Made by a program: the position numbers and the translations under genes. The notes beneath the pieces are model-generated. The model was given only the letters and a program-made list of their open reading frames with translations. It did no database searches and was not told the DNA's origin. Below are positions 17,400 to 25,175 of a DNA stretch of 64,000 nucleotides, in pieces. Every line of letters begins with the position of its first letter. The stretch's first letter is position 1. The DNA comes from Rhodococcus pyridinivorans (GTDB taxonomy: Bacteria > Actinomycetota > Actinomycetes > Mycobacteriales > Mycobacteriaceae): positions 4,154,001 through 4,218,000 of the forward strand of contig NZ_FNRX01000002.1 in assembly GCF_900105195.1 (NCBI RefSeq), given 5' to 3'.

Positions 17400-18179
17400 C
17401 TATTCGGTGACGCGCTCCCGTTTCGTCAGCACCAGCGGTTCACCTTCGGTGATCGCGATCGTGTGTTCGCTGTGCGCGGTACGCGAGCCGTCGGCGGAGC
17501 GGATGGTCCAGCCGTCCGGGGCGTAGACGATCTTGTCCGTCCCCGCCGCGAACCACGGTTCGAGGGCGAGCGTCAAGCCGGGACGCAGCACGAGCCCACG
17601 CCCCTTACGCCCGGCGTTCGCCACGTGCGGATCCTCGTGCATGGTGCGGCCGAGACCGTGACCACCGAATTCGGTGTTGACGGGATAGCCGTACTCGGCG
17701 GCGACGGCGCCGATCGCCGCGGAGATGTCGCCCAGGCGGTTGCCGGGGAGCGCGACGGCGATACCCGCGGCCAGCGCCACCTCGGTCGCCTCGACGAGAT
17801 GCCGGTCCTCGGGACGCTCCGCGCCGACGATGATGCTGCGCGCCGAATCGGCGACCCAGCCGTCGATCGAGACCGCGATGTCCATGCTGAGCAGGTCGCC
17901 GTCCCGGAGCTCGTAGTCGTGCGGGAGTCCGTGCAGCACTGCGTCGTTGACGGACAGGCAGATGACGTTGCGGAACGGTCCGCTCCCGAACGACGGCGCG
18001 TAATCCCAGTAGCACGATACCGCGCCACGTTCCTCGATCATGTCCCGTGCGCGCTGTTCGAGGTCGAGCAGGTTCACGCCGGGACGGGCGCGGCCCGTCA
18101 GGTCGTCGAGCAACTCGGCGATGAACGTACCGGTCACATCCATTGCCGCGATCTCACCGGGGGTCTTCAGTTCCAACAC
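17400..18179 (-). CDS. map: Type I methionine aminopeptidase
   Basis: Removes the initiator methionine from nascent proteins using two metal ions. The 259-residue sequence shows the expected ligands: the DGDLLSMDIAVSIDGWVADS stretch (two Asp of the metal site), GHGLGRTMHEDPHV (His), and LALEPWF and TAHSEHTIAI (two Glu). The GTG start at 18179 (MLELKTPGEI) is chosen for a GAGGAG seven bases upstream; an apparent extension to 18221 would translate the operator and is rejected. It is controlled apparently by the divergent XRE gene through two GGTAT-4-ATACC boxes. Since actinobacteria usually carry a map near the ribosomal-protein operon, this is probably a second, conditional enzyme. Confidence 0.93.
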   Translation of the reverse strand: MLELKTPGEIAAMDVTGTFIAELLDDLTGRARPGVNLLDLEQRARDMIEERGAVSCYWDYAPSFGSGPFRNVICLSVNDAVLHGLPHDYELRDGDLLSMDIAVSIDGWVADSARSIIVGAERPEDRHLVEATEVALAAGIAVALPGNRLGDISAAIGAVAAEYGYPVNTEFGGHGLGRTMHEDPHVANAGRKGRGLVLRPGLTLALEPWFAAGTDKIVYAPDGWTIRSADGSRTAHSEHTIAITEGEPLVLTKRERVTE

Positions 18180-18205
18180 GTGGGCACTCCTCAGGATCAC
18201 GAGAC

Positions 18206-18219
18206 GGTATTTAAATACC
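18206..18219. promoter_or_regulatory. Operator 1 of the map/XRE divergent pair
   Basis: A perfect 14-base palindrome, GGTATTTAAATACC. It is 27 bases upstream of the map GTG, where it would block or position RNA polymerase on the map promoter. It shares its half-sites with operator 2. Confidence 0.75.
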
Positions 18220-18235
18220 ACCCTATCGCGACGAT

Positions 18236-18251
18236 CGGTATTTTCATACCG
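18236..18251. promoter_or_regulatory. Operator 2 of the map/XRE divergent pair
   Basis: CGGTATTTTCATACCG has the same half-sites as operator 1 (GGTAT, four bases, ATACC). The two centres are 31 bases apart, close to three DNA turns, so two dimers would lie on one face. It overlaps the presumed -35 region of the XRE gene, whose TAGACT (18259-18264) is a likely -10 for a leaderless transcript starting at the ATG 18272. Confidence 0.75.
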
Positions 18252-18271
18252 ACGCGGTTAGACTGCGGGTC

Positions 18272-18538
18272 ATGGTGCGACTCCCCCTGACCCCGGAACA
18301 GCTGGCCGCCGGCAAACGCCTGGGTGGACGGCTGCGCGATGCCCGAGGCAGCAGGACGCTCACCGAGGTGGCTCAGGCCGCCGACATCTCGCCGGAGACC
18401 CTTCGGAAGATCGAGACCGGACGACTGGCGACGCCGGCCTTCGCGACGATCGCCGCCCTCGCACGGGTGCTGCCCGTCTCCCTCGACGATCTGGCCGAAC
18501 TGACCCTTCCCTGTGACGACCTGCAGCAAACCGGGTGA
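18272..18538 (+). CDS. Small XRE-family regulator, probable repressor of map
   Basis: An 88-residue single-domain Cro/C1-type protein. The helix-turn-helix spans about residues 18-75 with RLRDARGSRTLTEVAQAADI followed by SPETLRKIETG, then ATIAALARVLPVSLDDLAEL. It has no sensor domain. It is divergent from map with two matching palindromes in the 92-base gap, so control of both genes by this protein is the natural reading (inference). The signal it answers to is unknown. The start ATG appears leaderless. Confidence 0.88.
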   Translation: MVRLPLTPEQLAAGKRLGGRLRDARGSRTLTEVAQAADISPETLRKIETGRLATPAFATIAALARVLPVSLDDLAELTLPCDDLQQTG

Positions 18539-18619
18539 TCCCACCCCGCATGACGTAACAGCAGCAGACATCGGCAGCGATATCAGGAGGCGTAACACCG
18601 CGACAGCGAAGGGACCCGA

Positions 18620-19531
18620 ATGTCCATGCAGCCTCCGCCGGACGGATACGGCTACGGCTACGGCGCTCCCCCGCCACCCTGGCCCACACCGGCCCCGCCG
18701 CGACGACCGAAGTGGCCGTGGCTCGTGGGCGGTGCCCTGCTCGTCGCCGTCGTCGCCGCAGTCGCCGCTCTGGTCGTCGTCCTGACCCGCTCGTCCGATC
18801 CGGGATCGGAGAGCGCTGTCGCCGCGAGTCCGTCCCCGTCGACCGTGACGGTCACCGTGTCGCCGTCCGCGGCCCCGCCGACGGAGACGGATCCGCCCGC
18901 CCCGCGAACACAGGCGAGCCGGTCCGCCCCGAGCGGCTTCCCGACCAACGGCACCCTGAAGGTCGGGGTGGACATCGCTCCCGGTGAATACGCGCTACGC
19001 CCGACGGATTCGCTCGGTGGTTACTGGGAGCGGCTGTCGTGCCTCACGGGCGACTTCGAGTGCATCACGGCCAACAGCATCGTGCAGGGCAACAGCTACG
19101 TCACCGTGCTGCCGGGCGACCTGGCCCTGCGGATCGAGGATCTCGAACTCACAGCAACCGGCAATCCCGCGCCCGCGACCGGACCCGCACGTCCACTACC
19201 GCCCGTGTCGGCCTCCGAGGACACCGACCCCCAAGGTTTCGTCGGCATCCCCGAGGCGCGGTGCAACCACACGAATCCCGCCGTCGCCATCGGCCAGACG
19301 GCCGACTCGCTCGTCGTGGTGTGCGAGACCGGGGCCGGCCGGTACTACTACAAGGGCGTTCGTACGAACGACGGTGCGGCGATCGAGATCGACGACCCCG
19401 TGCCCTCGGGCGACGGTTTCACCGTCACGAACGCCGGTGTGCAGTACAGCATCTCGTCGCGCGCTCTAGTCATCTCCGAGGGGTCGACGGTGCTCGCCGA
19501 GGAGCCGATGCTGCAGTACTGGTCGCAGTGA
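18620..19531 (+). CDS. Membrane-anchored secreted protein, function unknown
   Basis: A 303-residue protein. Residues 1-30 are Pro/Gly/Tyr-rich (two GYGYG repeats and PPPPW), 32-55 form one membrane helix (WPWLVGGALLVAVVAAVAAL), 60-105 are a Ser/Thr/Pro linker, and the rest is an outside domain of two parts. The first (about 112-175) has GTLKVGVDIAPGEYALRP and a Cys pair (LSCLTGDFEC); the second (about 205-303) starts after another linker, has two more Cys (EARCNHTN and VVVCETG) and ends YSISSRALVISEG. The N-terminal style is common in actinobacterial surface proteins. No named family recognised. Starts at 18620 or two codons later. Confidence 0.7.
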   Translation: MSMQPPPDGYGYGYGAPPPPWPTPAPPRRPKWPWLVGGALLVAVVAAVAALVVVLTRSSDPGSESAVAASPSPSTVTVTVSPSAAPPTETDPPAPRTQASRSAPSGFPTNGTLKVGVDIAPGEYALRPTDSLGGYWERLSCLTGDFECITANSIVQGNSYVTVLPGDLALRIEDLELTATGNPAPATGPARPLPPVSASEDTDPQGFVGIPEARCNHTNPAVAIGQTADSLVVVCETGAGRYYYKGVRTNDGAAIEIDDPVPSGDGFTVTNAGVQYSISSRALVISEGSTVLAEEPMLQYWSQ

Positions 19532-19547
19532 TCGGCGGTACCGGTGA

Positions 19548-20819
19548 TCACCGGGGACGCGAGGCCGCCCGCCCCGCGCCGCTCTGCCACACACCGTGCA
19601 CCCCGCTCGGCCCGATGCCTCGATCAAGAGCGAGCAGCAGGACGGCACATCCGATTCCCGACAGCACCAGGCTCGTGCCGAACAGCGCGGGATAACCGAA
19701 CACGTCTCCGACCACACCGGCGGTGAAGCCCGCGATGCCCTGCACCACGACGATCGCGCACGCGAGCAGGGTGTAGTCGCTGCCGGCGTGGTCCCTGTCC
19801 GCGGCGTCCATCATGAGCGTGAACACCGCGACCGTCGCGGCACCGCCGAGGACGTGTTCGGCCAGGCTCGCGGAGACGATGAGCCCGAACCCGCCGTAGC
19901 CGAGCGACGCGACGACGTACAAGGCGAGGCTCGCCGTCTGGGTCACGCCACCGATCAGCAGGGCTTGCCGACGACCGCGACGGAAGCACAGCCACCCACC
20001 GAGGGCGGCACCGCCGAGAGCGCCTGCCGAGGACAGCACACCCTTGACCAGCGCGATCTGCCCGAGGGTGAGTCCCGAGTCGGACATGAACGGACCGACC
20101 ATCGCCGAGCCCATCGAGTCACCGAACTTGAAGCCGCCGATGAGCAGGATGAACGCGAGCATCCCGGGGCGGTGCAGACGCGTCCACCACGCGACCGTCA
20201 TGCGGGTCGCGCTTCGCGGTTCCCGATCCGTCGTGGCTCGTCGCTCCGTGCGCGGCAGTCGCCACACCGGGATCGTCGTCAGCACCAGCAGGAACGCCAT
20301 CGCGAGGAACAGGCTGCGCCAACCCGCGAGGGAGAACACCCACAGCAGCGCTCCTCCGCCGACGATCATGCCGATGCGATACGCGCCGACCTGGATGCCG
20401 TTCCCCAGCCCGCGCTGTGTCGGTCCGAGCAGTTGCACGGCCAGACCGTCGGTCGCGACGTCCTGCGTTGCCGAGAGGGCGTTGACCACCGCGATGCCGA
20501 CGAGCAGCCACCGCAGCGTCGACGACAGGTCGAGGCACGCCAGGATCAACGACACCGCCGACGCCGCGAGCTGGAGCGAGAGCAACCACTGCCGCCGCGT
20601 TCCGTAGTGGTCGACGTACGGCGCCCACAGGAACTTCAGCGCCCACGGTGCGAACAGCACACCCGTCGCGCTGATCGCGATCAGCGAGAAGCCGGACTCG
20701 CGGAGCACCACCGGAAGCGCCTGGGTGAAGAACCCGTACGGCAGGCCCTGCGCGAAGTACAGAGCAGCCAGCAGCGCGAGCGTGCCGGTCGGGATGCCGA
20801 GCCGGGCCGGTGCAGTCAT
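19548..20819 (-). CDS. MFS transporter (AmpG-like)
   Basis: A 423-residue carrier with about 12 membrane helices. The first reads LALLAALYFAQGLPYGFFTQ, a phrase typical of the AmpG/acetyl-CoA transporter branch of the major facilitator superfamily ('YFAQGLPYG'), and the loop-2/3 motif appears as WALKFLWAPYVDHYGTRRQW. A second copy-like region with GGWLCFRRGRRQA marks the second half. AmpG proper carries muropeptides; the substrate here is not known. The ATG at 20819 is preferred over the longer open frame because the first helix starts 10 residues later. Converges with the previous gene, 16 bases apart; a CCGGTGATCACCGG palindrome (19541-19554) straddles its stop. Confidence 0.85.
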   Translation of the reverse strand: MTAPARLGIPTGTLALLAALYFAQGLPYGFFTQALPVVLRESGFSLIAISATGVLFAPWALKFLWAPYVDHYGTRRQWLLSLQLAASAVSLILACLDLSSTLRWLLVGIAVVNALSATQDVATDGLAVQLLGPTQRGLGNGIQVGAYRIGMIVGGGALLWVFSLAGWRSLFLAMAFLLVLTTIPVWRLPRTERRATTDREPRSATRMTVAWWTRLHRPGMLAFILLIGGFKFGDSMGSAMVGPFMSDSGLTLGQIALVKGVLSSAGALGGAALGGWLCFRRGRRQALLIGGVTQTASLALYVVASLGYGGFGLIVSASLAEHVLGGAATVAVFTLMMDAADRDHAGSDYTLLACAIVVVQGIAGFTAGVVGDVFGYPALFGTSLVLSGIGCAVLLLALDRGIGPSGVHGVWQSGAGRAASRPR

Positions 20820-20941
20820 GCGGACATGGTGGCAGAACGGTGTCGGCCGTCCCCGACGAGCATCTGTGAACCGCGCCTCGCTCTCCGATCGCGCCACCGC
20901 CGATCACCCGAGGCGCAGCTCACGTCGCGGCCGATGGGAGG

Positions 20942-21916
20942 ATGGTGCCCGTGCCGATGCCCTCACCGTTGCCCGTCAGGAACGGGGTCGGGCCCACGCG
21001 ACTGCGTGTTCCGACCTCCGGTCCGTGGTCGACGGTCGCCGAGTACGTCGTCGCACGCTTCGACCATCTCGACGCCGACGATCTCTACCGCCGCTTCGAC
21101 GCCGGCGAGATCGTGGGGATCGACGGAGAACCCATCGGTCGCGGCACCGAACTCGGAGCGCACCGGTTCGTCTGGTACTACCGCGATCTGCCCGTCGAGG
21201 AACCGGTGCCGTTCCACGAGGAGATCCTGCATATCGACGACGACCTCGTCGTGGTCGACAAACCGCACTTCCTGCCCACCACCCCGGGTGGGCGCTACCT
21301 GCGCGAATCGGCACTGGTCCGACTGCGGACCCGCCTCGACAACCCCGATCTGACACCGATCCACCGGCTCGACCGGGCGACCGCCGGGCTCGTGATGTTC
21401 TCGGCCCGGCCCGAGACGCGCGGCGCCTACCAGTCGTTGTTCGAGAAGCGCCGGGTCACCAAGGTGTACGAGGCGGTGTCCGCACTGCCGGCGGAATGGG
21501 ATCCGGCAGCGCCGCAGATCGCCGGACGTCCGGTCCCCGTGCTGTACCGCAATCACATCGAGGCGCGACGCGGTGAGTTGCGCGTCGTCGCCGACGACAC
21601 CCGCGAACCCAACTCCGAGACCCTGATCGAGGTGCTCGGATCCGGGTTGAACAGGTCGGGACGGGCCGTCCTGCACACCCTGCTGCGCCCGCACACCGGT
21701 CGGATGCATCAGCTGCGAGTACACCTGGCGGCGCTCGGTATCGGGATCCTCGGCGACCACTGGTATCCCATGCTGCTGCCCGAGACACCGGATGACCATT
21801 CGCTCCCCCTCCAATTGCTCGCGCGCGAACTCGAATTCGTCGACCCCTTGTCAGGGGTCGAGCGTCACTTTTCCACCCGGCGCAGCCTGGCCGAAGCACC
21901 GACCACGCAGGACTGA
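20942..21916 (+). CDS. RluA-family pseudouridine synthase
   Basis: A 324-residue RNA pseudouridine synthase. The catalytic motif HRLDRATAGLVMF (about 140-152, Asp143) is the RluA hallmark, with the preceding DLVVVDKPHFLPTTPGG and the later RTGRMHQLRVHLA-type segment reading PHTGRMHQLRVHLAALG. The first 60 residues look like the N-terminal extension of the RluA-like enzymes that lack an S4 domain. Target RNA position cannot be told from the sequence. The start could be the GTG/ATG cluster at 20942 or 20957. Confidence 0.9.
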   Translation: MVPVPMPSPLPVRNGVGPTRLRVPTSGPWSTVAEYVVARFDHLDADDLYRRFDAGEIVGIDGEPIGRGTELGAHRFVWYYRDLPVEEPVPFHEEILHIDDDLVVVDKPHFLPTTPGGRYLRESALVRLRTRLDNPDLTPIHRLDRATAGLVMFSARPETRGAYQSLFEKRRVTKVYEAVSALPAEWDPAAPQIAGRPVPVLYRNHIEARRGELRVVADDTREPNSETLIEVLGSGLNRSGRAVLHTLLRPHTGRMHQLRVHLAALGIGILGDHWYPMLLPETPDDHSLPLQLLARELEFVDPLSGVERHFSTRRSLAEAPTTQD

Positions 21917-21990
21917 AGGCGCCCGAACGGATCCTGCTCGATCCTCCGAAAACTCCGACATGCCCGGCTTCACGAAATACGCTGGTAGGC

Positions 21991-22779
21991 ATGACCAAGG
22001 TCGTCGACGGTTACCTCCGGTCGCCACTGTCGGGCATCGCACCGTGGATCCTCATGTCCGTCCTGTCGGCCCCGGGACGGTTCGAGGAAGCGGTGTGTTT
22101 CGCTCTCGGCCTCGTCCTGCTGACGATGTGGGTGGGCGCGCGACGCGGCATCAAGATACACGCCCTCGACGTGTTCGGCGCGGCGTTCTTCGTCGTGCTG
22201 GCCGCGGTGGGCCTCATCGCGTCGGACGGTGTCATCGACTGGATGGAGATCTGGGCGGGTGAACTCACCAACATCGCGCTCGCGGTGTTCGTCGTCGCCA
22301 CCCTGATCGCGCGCAGACCGTTCACACTCCCCTACGCGAAAGAGGACACGCCCCAGGAATACTGGACGTCTCCCCTGTTCATGAAGATCAACTACGTGAT
22401 CTCCGCGGTCTGGGCCGGTGCGTTCACCTTCTCCGCCATCGTCGGATTCATCGGCGACGCCGTGATGCACGACCCGGGCAACTTCTGGACCGGCTGGGTG
22501 CTCCAGCTCGCGGCGATCTTCTTCGCGGTCTCCTTCACCGAGTTCTACCCGGACTACGCCGGAGCGAAGTTCGCGGCGTCGCAGGGCGAGTCCGAACCCG
22601 CGCCGTCGCTCCTGAAGCTGATCGACTGGATACCGACGTTCGTGCTGGTCGCGGGGATCTTCGGGTGGGTCACCGACTCGATACCGGACGCGGTCGGGAT
22701 CGGCATGATCGTCGTCGGCATCATCGGCAGCGCCGTGATCGGCAGACTCTCACCGAAGACCGAGAAGGCCTCCACGTGA
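21991..22779 (+). CDS. Polytopic membrane protein, function unknown
   Basis: A 262-residue integral membrane protein with about six to seven hydrophobic segments, for example AVCFALGLVLLTMWVGA, ALDVFGAAFFVVLAAVGLIA, NIALAVFVVATLIA, INYVISAVWAGAFTFSAIVG, WVLQLAAIFFAVSFTEFYP, and IGMIVVGIIGSAVIGRLS. Loops are short; the conserved-looking loop RPFTLPYAKEDTPQEYW follows helix 3 and may be a functional site. I recognise no transporter motif. It starts 74 bases after the pseudouridine synthase and may share its transcript. Confidence 0.75.
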   Translation: MTKVVDGYLRSPLSGIAPWILMSVLSAPGRFEEAVCFALGLVLLTMWVGARRGIKIHALDVFGAAFFVVLAAVGLIASDGVIDWMEIWAGELTNIALAVFVVATLIARRPFTLPYAKEDTPQEYWTSPLFMKINYVISAVWAGAFTFSAIVGFIGDAVMHDPGNFWTGWVLQLAAIFFAVSFTEFYPDYAGAKFAASQGESEPAPSLLKLIDWIPTFVLVAGIFGWVTDSIPDAVGIGMIVVGIIGSAVIGRLSPKTEKAST

Positions 22780-22860
22780 CGCGGTGCCCTGGCGCCCAGG
22801 GGTGCGGATCGGGCCCGATTCGATTCGGATCAGCGATGAGCATTATCGGTCTCGATCTCG

Positions 22861-23364
22861 GTGGCGGTGTGTACCGTCGGGCCGGTGGCAGCGAACAGGA
22901 CCCGAGTGTCTCGCGTCGTGATGATGTGCGGCCCGGCCGGTGCAGGCAAGACCACCTACGCCAAGCGCCTGGAGCGCGCGGGCTGGACGCGTCTGTCGTA
23001 CGAGGTGGAGTTCTGGGATCGCGGGATCACGACCATGCCCTCCGCCGACGTGGTGGCCGAGGTATCAGCAGACCTGAAGGCGCGCTTGCTTCGCTATGTC
23101 ACGGCGGGGAACGATGTCGTGCTCGACTTCGGATTCTGGTTCCGGCGACAACGTGACGAGTTCCGCGCACTTCTCGCACCGCAGGGCATCGTGCCGGAGA
23201 CCGTTTACATCGCAACGGATCTCGAGACCATCCTGAGCCGGGTCGGCAACCGGCACGGGAGGTGGGCGGACGACTGGCCGCTGACCGAGCAGACGGCGAC
23301 GGAGTACTTCGAGCGGTTCGAGCCGCCGACGCCCGAGGAAGGACCGCTCGACGTGGTCCGCTAG
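22861..23364 (+). CDS. P-loop kinase/ATP-binding protein
   Basis: A 167-residue AAA-type small kinase. Walker A is GPAGAGKTT at about 24-32, followed by YAKRLERAGWTRLSYEVEFW. The central VVLDFGFWFRRQRDEFRALL is the lid/substrate region seen in zeta-toxin-like and chloramphenicol-phosphotransferase-like kinases. The C-terminal segment has ETILSRVGNRHG and FERFEPP. It probably phosphorylates a small molecule; which one is unknown. Starts are all GTG; 22861 is the longest, but GTG 22906 (VSRVVMMCG) sits closer to the P-loop and is plausible. Its TAG stop shares two bases with the stop of the convergent gene. Confidence 0.8.
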   Translation: MAVCTVGPVAANRTRVSRVVMMCGPAGAGKTTYAKRLERAGWTRLSYEVEFWDRGITTMPSADVVAEVSADLKARLLRYVTAGNDVVLDFGFWFRRQRDEFRALLAPQGIVPETVYIATDLETILSRVGNRHGRWADDWPLTEQTATEYFERFEPPTPEEGPLDVVR

Positions 23365-24401
23365 GCCGCGAGCTGCGCGGAAGGACGCTCTGCCGGTTCC
23401 TCACCCACCGCACGTCGCATACCGACCACGTAGAGCAGCACTCCCACGACGATCCACGTGACGAGGGTCAGGAGTGCCGCGAGTCCGCCTGCGCCGTCGA
23501 AGTATGCGGCCGAGCGCACGAGGGTTCCGGCAGCACCCGGGGGAAGGATCTGACCGAAGGTGCCGAGTCCGGACGGCAACCATGCCGACGTCGTCGCGAT
23601 ACCGGCCAGCGGATTGCCGAGGAACATCATGGCCATCGCACCGATGGTGAACCCCTTGGCACCGAAGGACTTCTGGAGTCCGGCCAGCGGAAGTGCAAGG
23701 GCGGCGATACCGAGGGCCATGGATCCCGCGACCGGCCCGAAGGTCGATTCGATGCTTCCGAAGGCGAAGGTGAGGATGGACGCGACGACGATGCCACCGA
23801 CTGCGGCGAAGACGAGCAGGCCGGTCAGGTACCAGCCGTCGCTGCGCGGCAGGATCTTCCGGAATGCGACGACCGGGACGATGCCACCGAAGACGAGCGG
23901 GAAGGCGAGGCCACCGATACCGACACCGGTGGGGTCGGATTCCGGCAGCGGGACGACGTCCTCGACGGTCACGTCGGTCCCGATCGCTCCGCCGACCGCC
24001 TGCGCGGTGCCGGCGAGCGAACCGGAGATGGCGGTCGAGCCCGCGCCGGCGACCAGCGTGCGGACGCCCGACTCGTCGACGACGAACCCTCCGATGACGT
24101 CGCGGTCGTGGATGGCGTCGCGCAGTTCCTGTTCGGAGGCGAACCGCTGCGAGGTGTAGGCGTCGGGGGCGGCCGTCGCGAGCGACGTCTCGAATCGATC
24201 TGCTGCCGCGGAGGTTCCGACGATGCCGACCTGCAGGTCGTGTGGTCCGCTCTTCAGCGACGGCATGATGAAGACCAGCAGCATGAGTACCAGGATCACC
24301 CCGAGCCCGCATGTCATCCCCAGTAGCGCCAGCGCGGGGTGAGGCTTGCGCGCGGTGGAGTCACCCGCGTCGGGAACTGTCGTCGTAGCGGCGTCTGCCA
24401 T
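23361..24401 (-). CDS. ABC-2/YhgE-type membrane protein
   Basis: A 346-residue membrane protein. One helix near the N-terminus (about 24-48, ALLGMTCGLGVILVLMLLVF) is followed by an outside domain of about 115 residues (48-165), then five helices (for example AFPLVFGGIVPVVAF, YLTGLLVFAAVGGIVVASIL, VAGSMALGIAALALPLAG, AMAMMFLGNPLAGI, LLTLVTWIVVGVLLYVVGMR). That topology matches the ABC-2 permease or YhgE/Pip family, which includes drug and lipid exporters. No ATPase gene is next to it. The divergent TetR gene and the inverted repeat between them suggest repression of a stress-inducible exporter. Confidence 0.75.
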   Translation of the reverse strand: MADAATTTVPDAGDSTARKPHPALALLGMTCGLGVILVLMLLVFIMPSLKSGPHDLQVGIVGTSAAADRFETSLATAAPDAYTSQRFASEQELRDAIHDRDVIGGFVVDESGVRTLVAGAGSTAISGSLAGTAQAVGGAIGTDVTVEDVVPLPESDPTGVGIGGLAFPLVFGGIVPVVAFRKILPRSDGWYLTGLLVFAAVGGIVVASILTFAFGSIESTFGPVAGSMALGIAALALPLAGLQKSFGAKGFTIGAMAMMFLGNPLAGIATTSAWLPSGLGTFGQILPPGAAGTLVRSAAYFDGAGGLAALLTLVTWIVVGVLLYVVGMRRAVGEEPAERPSAQLAA

Positions 24402-24427
24402 CGCGTCTTCCTTGTCCGACCATCGTT

Positions 24428-24450
24428 AAGTGGATGATTTTCCTCCACTT
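24428..24450. promoter_or_regulatory. Likely TetR operator
   Basis: AAGTGGA (24428-24434) and TCCACTT (24444-24450) are a perfect 7-base inverted repeat around a 9-base spacer TGATTTTCC. It lies 26 bases upstream of the minus-strand membrane gene and 80 bases from the TetR start, the place expected for a TetR dimer site. Confidence 0.65.
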
Positions 24451-24455
24451 CTATC

Positions 24456-24470
24456 GGAGAATATTCCTCC
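24456..24470. promoter_or_regulatory. Second palindromic element upstream of the TetR gene
   Basis: GGAGAATATTCCTCC is near-symmetric around a perfect GAATATTC core. It is only 5 bases from the first inverted repeat. It may be an additional operator or part of the TetR gene promoter; the AT-rich centre stands out in this GC-rich DNA. Confidence 0.4.
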
Positions 24471-24530
24471 GGTTAGGATGGACATGTCAAGCGAAGTTCC
24501 TCACAGCCCGGTCCGGAAGGAAGGGAACCG

Positions 24531-25088
24531 ATGCGCGCCGATGCCGCGAAGCGTCGTCAGCTGATCGTCCAGGAGGCGCGTCGACTGTTCGCAGCCCACG
24601 GCAGCGACGTCGCACTCGAAGCGGTCGCGGAGGCCGCCGGAGTCGGCATCGCCACCCTCTACCGGAACTTCGAGTCCCGGGCCGCGCTGGCCGACGAGGT
24701 CGCGCTCGCGATCCTCGGCGACATGCGTGCAGCGGGCACCGAAGCCCTGGAGCGGGTCGGCTCATCCCCCGAGGACGCCTGGGTGGGCTACGTACAGCGG
24801 CTGGTCGAACTCGACCTGGGCGCCCTCTCCGCGACCCTCGCCGAGTTCGTGACGGACGAGATCTCCGGATCGGTGCGCGACGCCCAGGCGCAGACGCTCA
24901 CCGGGGTCGAGGAGCTGCTCGACGCGGTGCGGGCCGCCGGCATCGTGCGTACCGACCTCCACGCACTGGAACTGGTCCTGGCCATCGGACTGATCACCCG
25001 CCCCCTACCCGAGGCGATCCGCGCGGCGACCCCGGATCTCGTTCCGCGATTGGTGTCGATCGTCCTGGCGGGCATGCGACCGTCGTGA
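24531..25088 (+). CDS. TetR/AcrR-family regulator
   Basis: A 185-residue repressor. The DNA-binding domain is at residues 8-52: RRQLIVQEARRLFAAHGSDV, then VAEAAGVGIATLYRNF, the standard TetR recognition helix. The ligand domain (60-185) is alpha-helical. It is divergent from the ABC-2-type membrane gene across a 129-base gap with two inverted repeats, so it probably represses that gene and itself until an inducer binds. Inducer unknown. Confidence 0.9.
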   Translation: MRADAAKRRQLIVQEARRLFAAHGSDVALEAVAEAAGVGIATLYRNFESRAALADEVALAILGDMRAAGTEALERVGSSPEDAWVGYVQRLVELDLGALSATLAEFVTDEISGSVRDAQAQTLTGVEELLDAVRAAGIVRTDLHALELVLAIGLITRPLPEAIRAATPDLVPRLVSIVLAGMRPS

Positions 25089-25175
25089 GCCGCGCGCACA
25101 CCGGCGTCCCTTCGTATCCGCGGGCGTAGGATCACAATCAGCCGGTGTCGGCGGCGCTCGATCGCGGGAGCGGAC

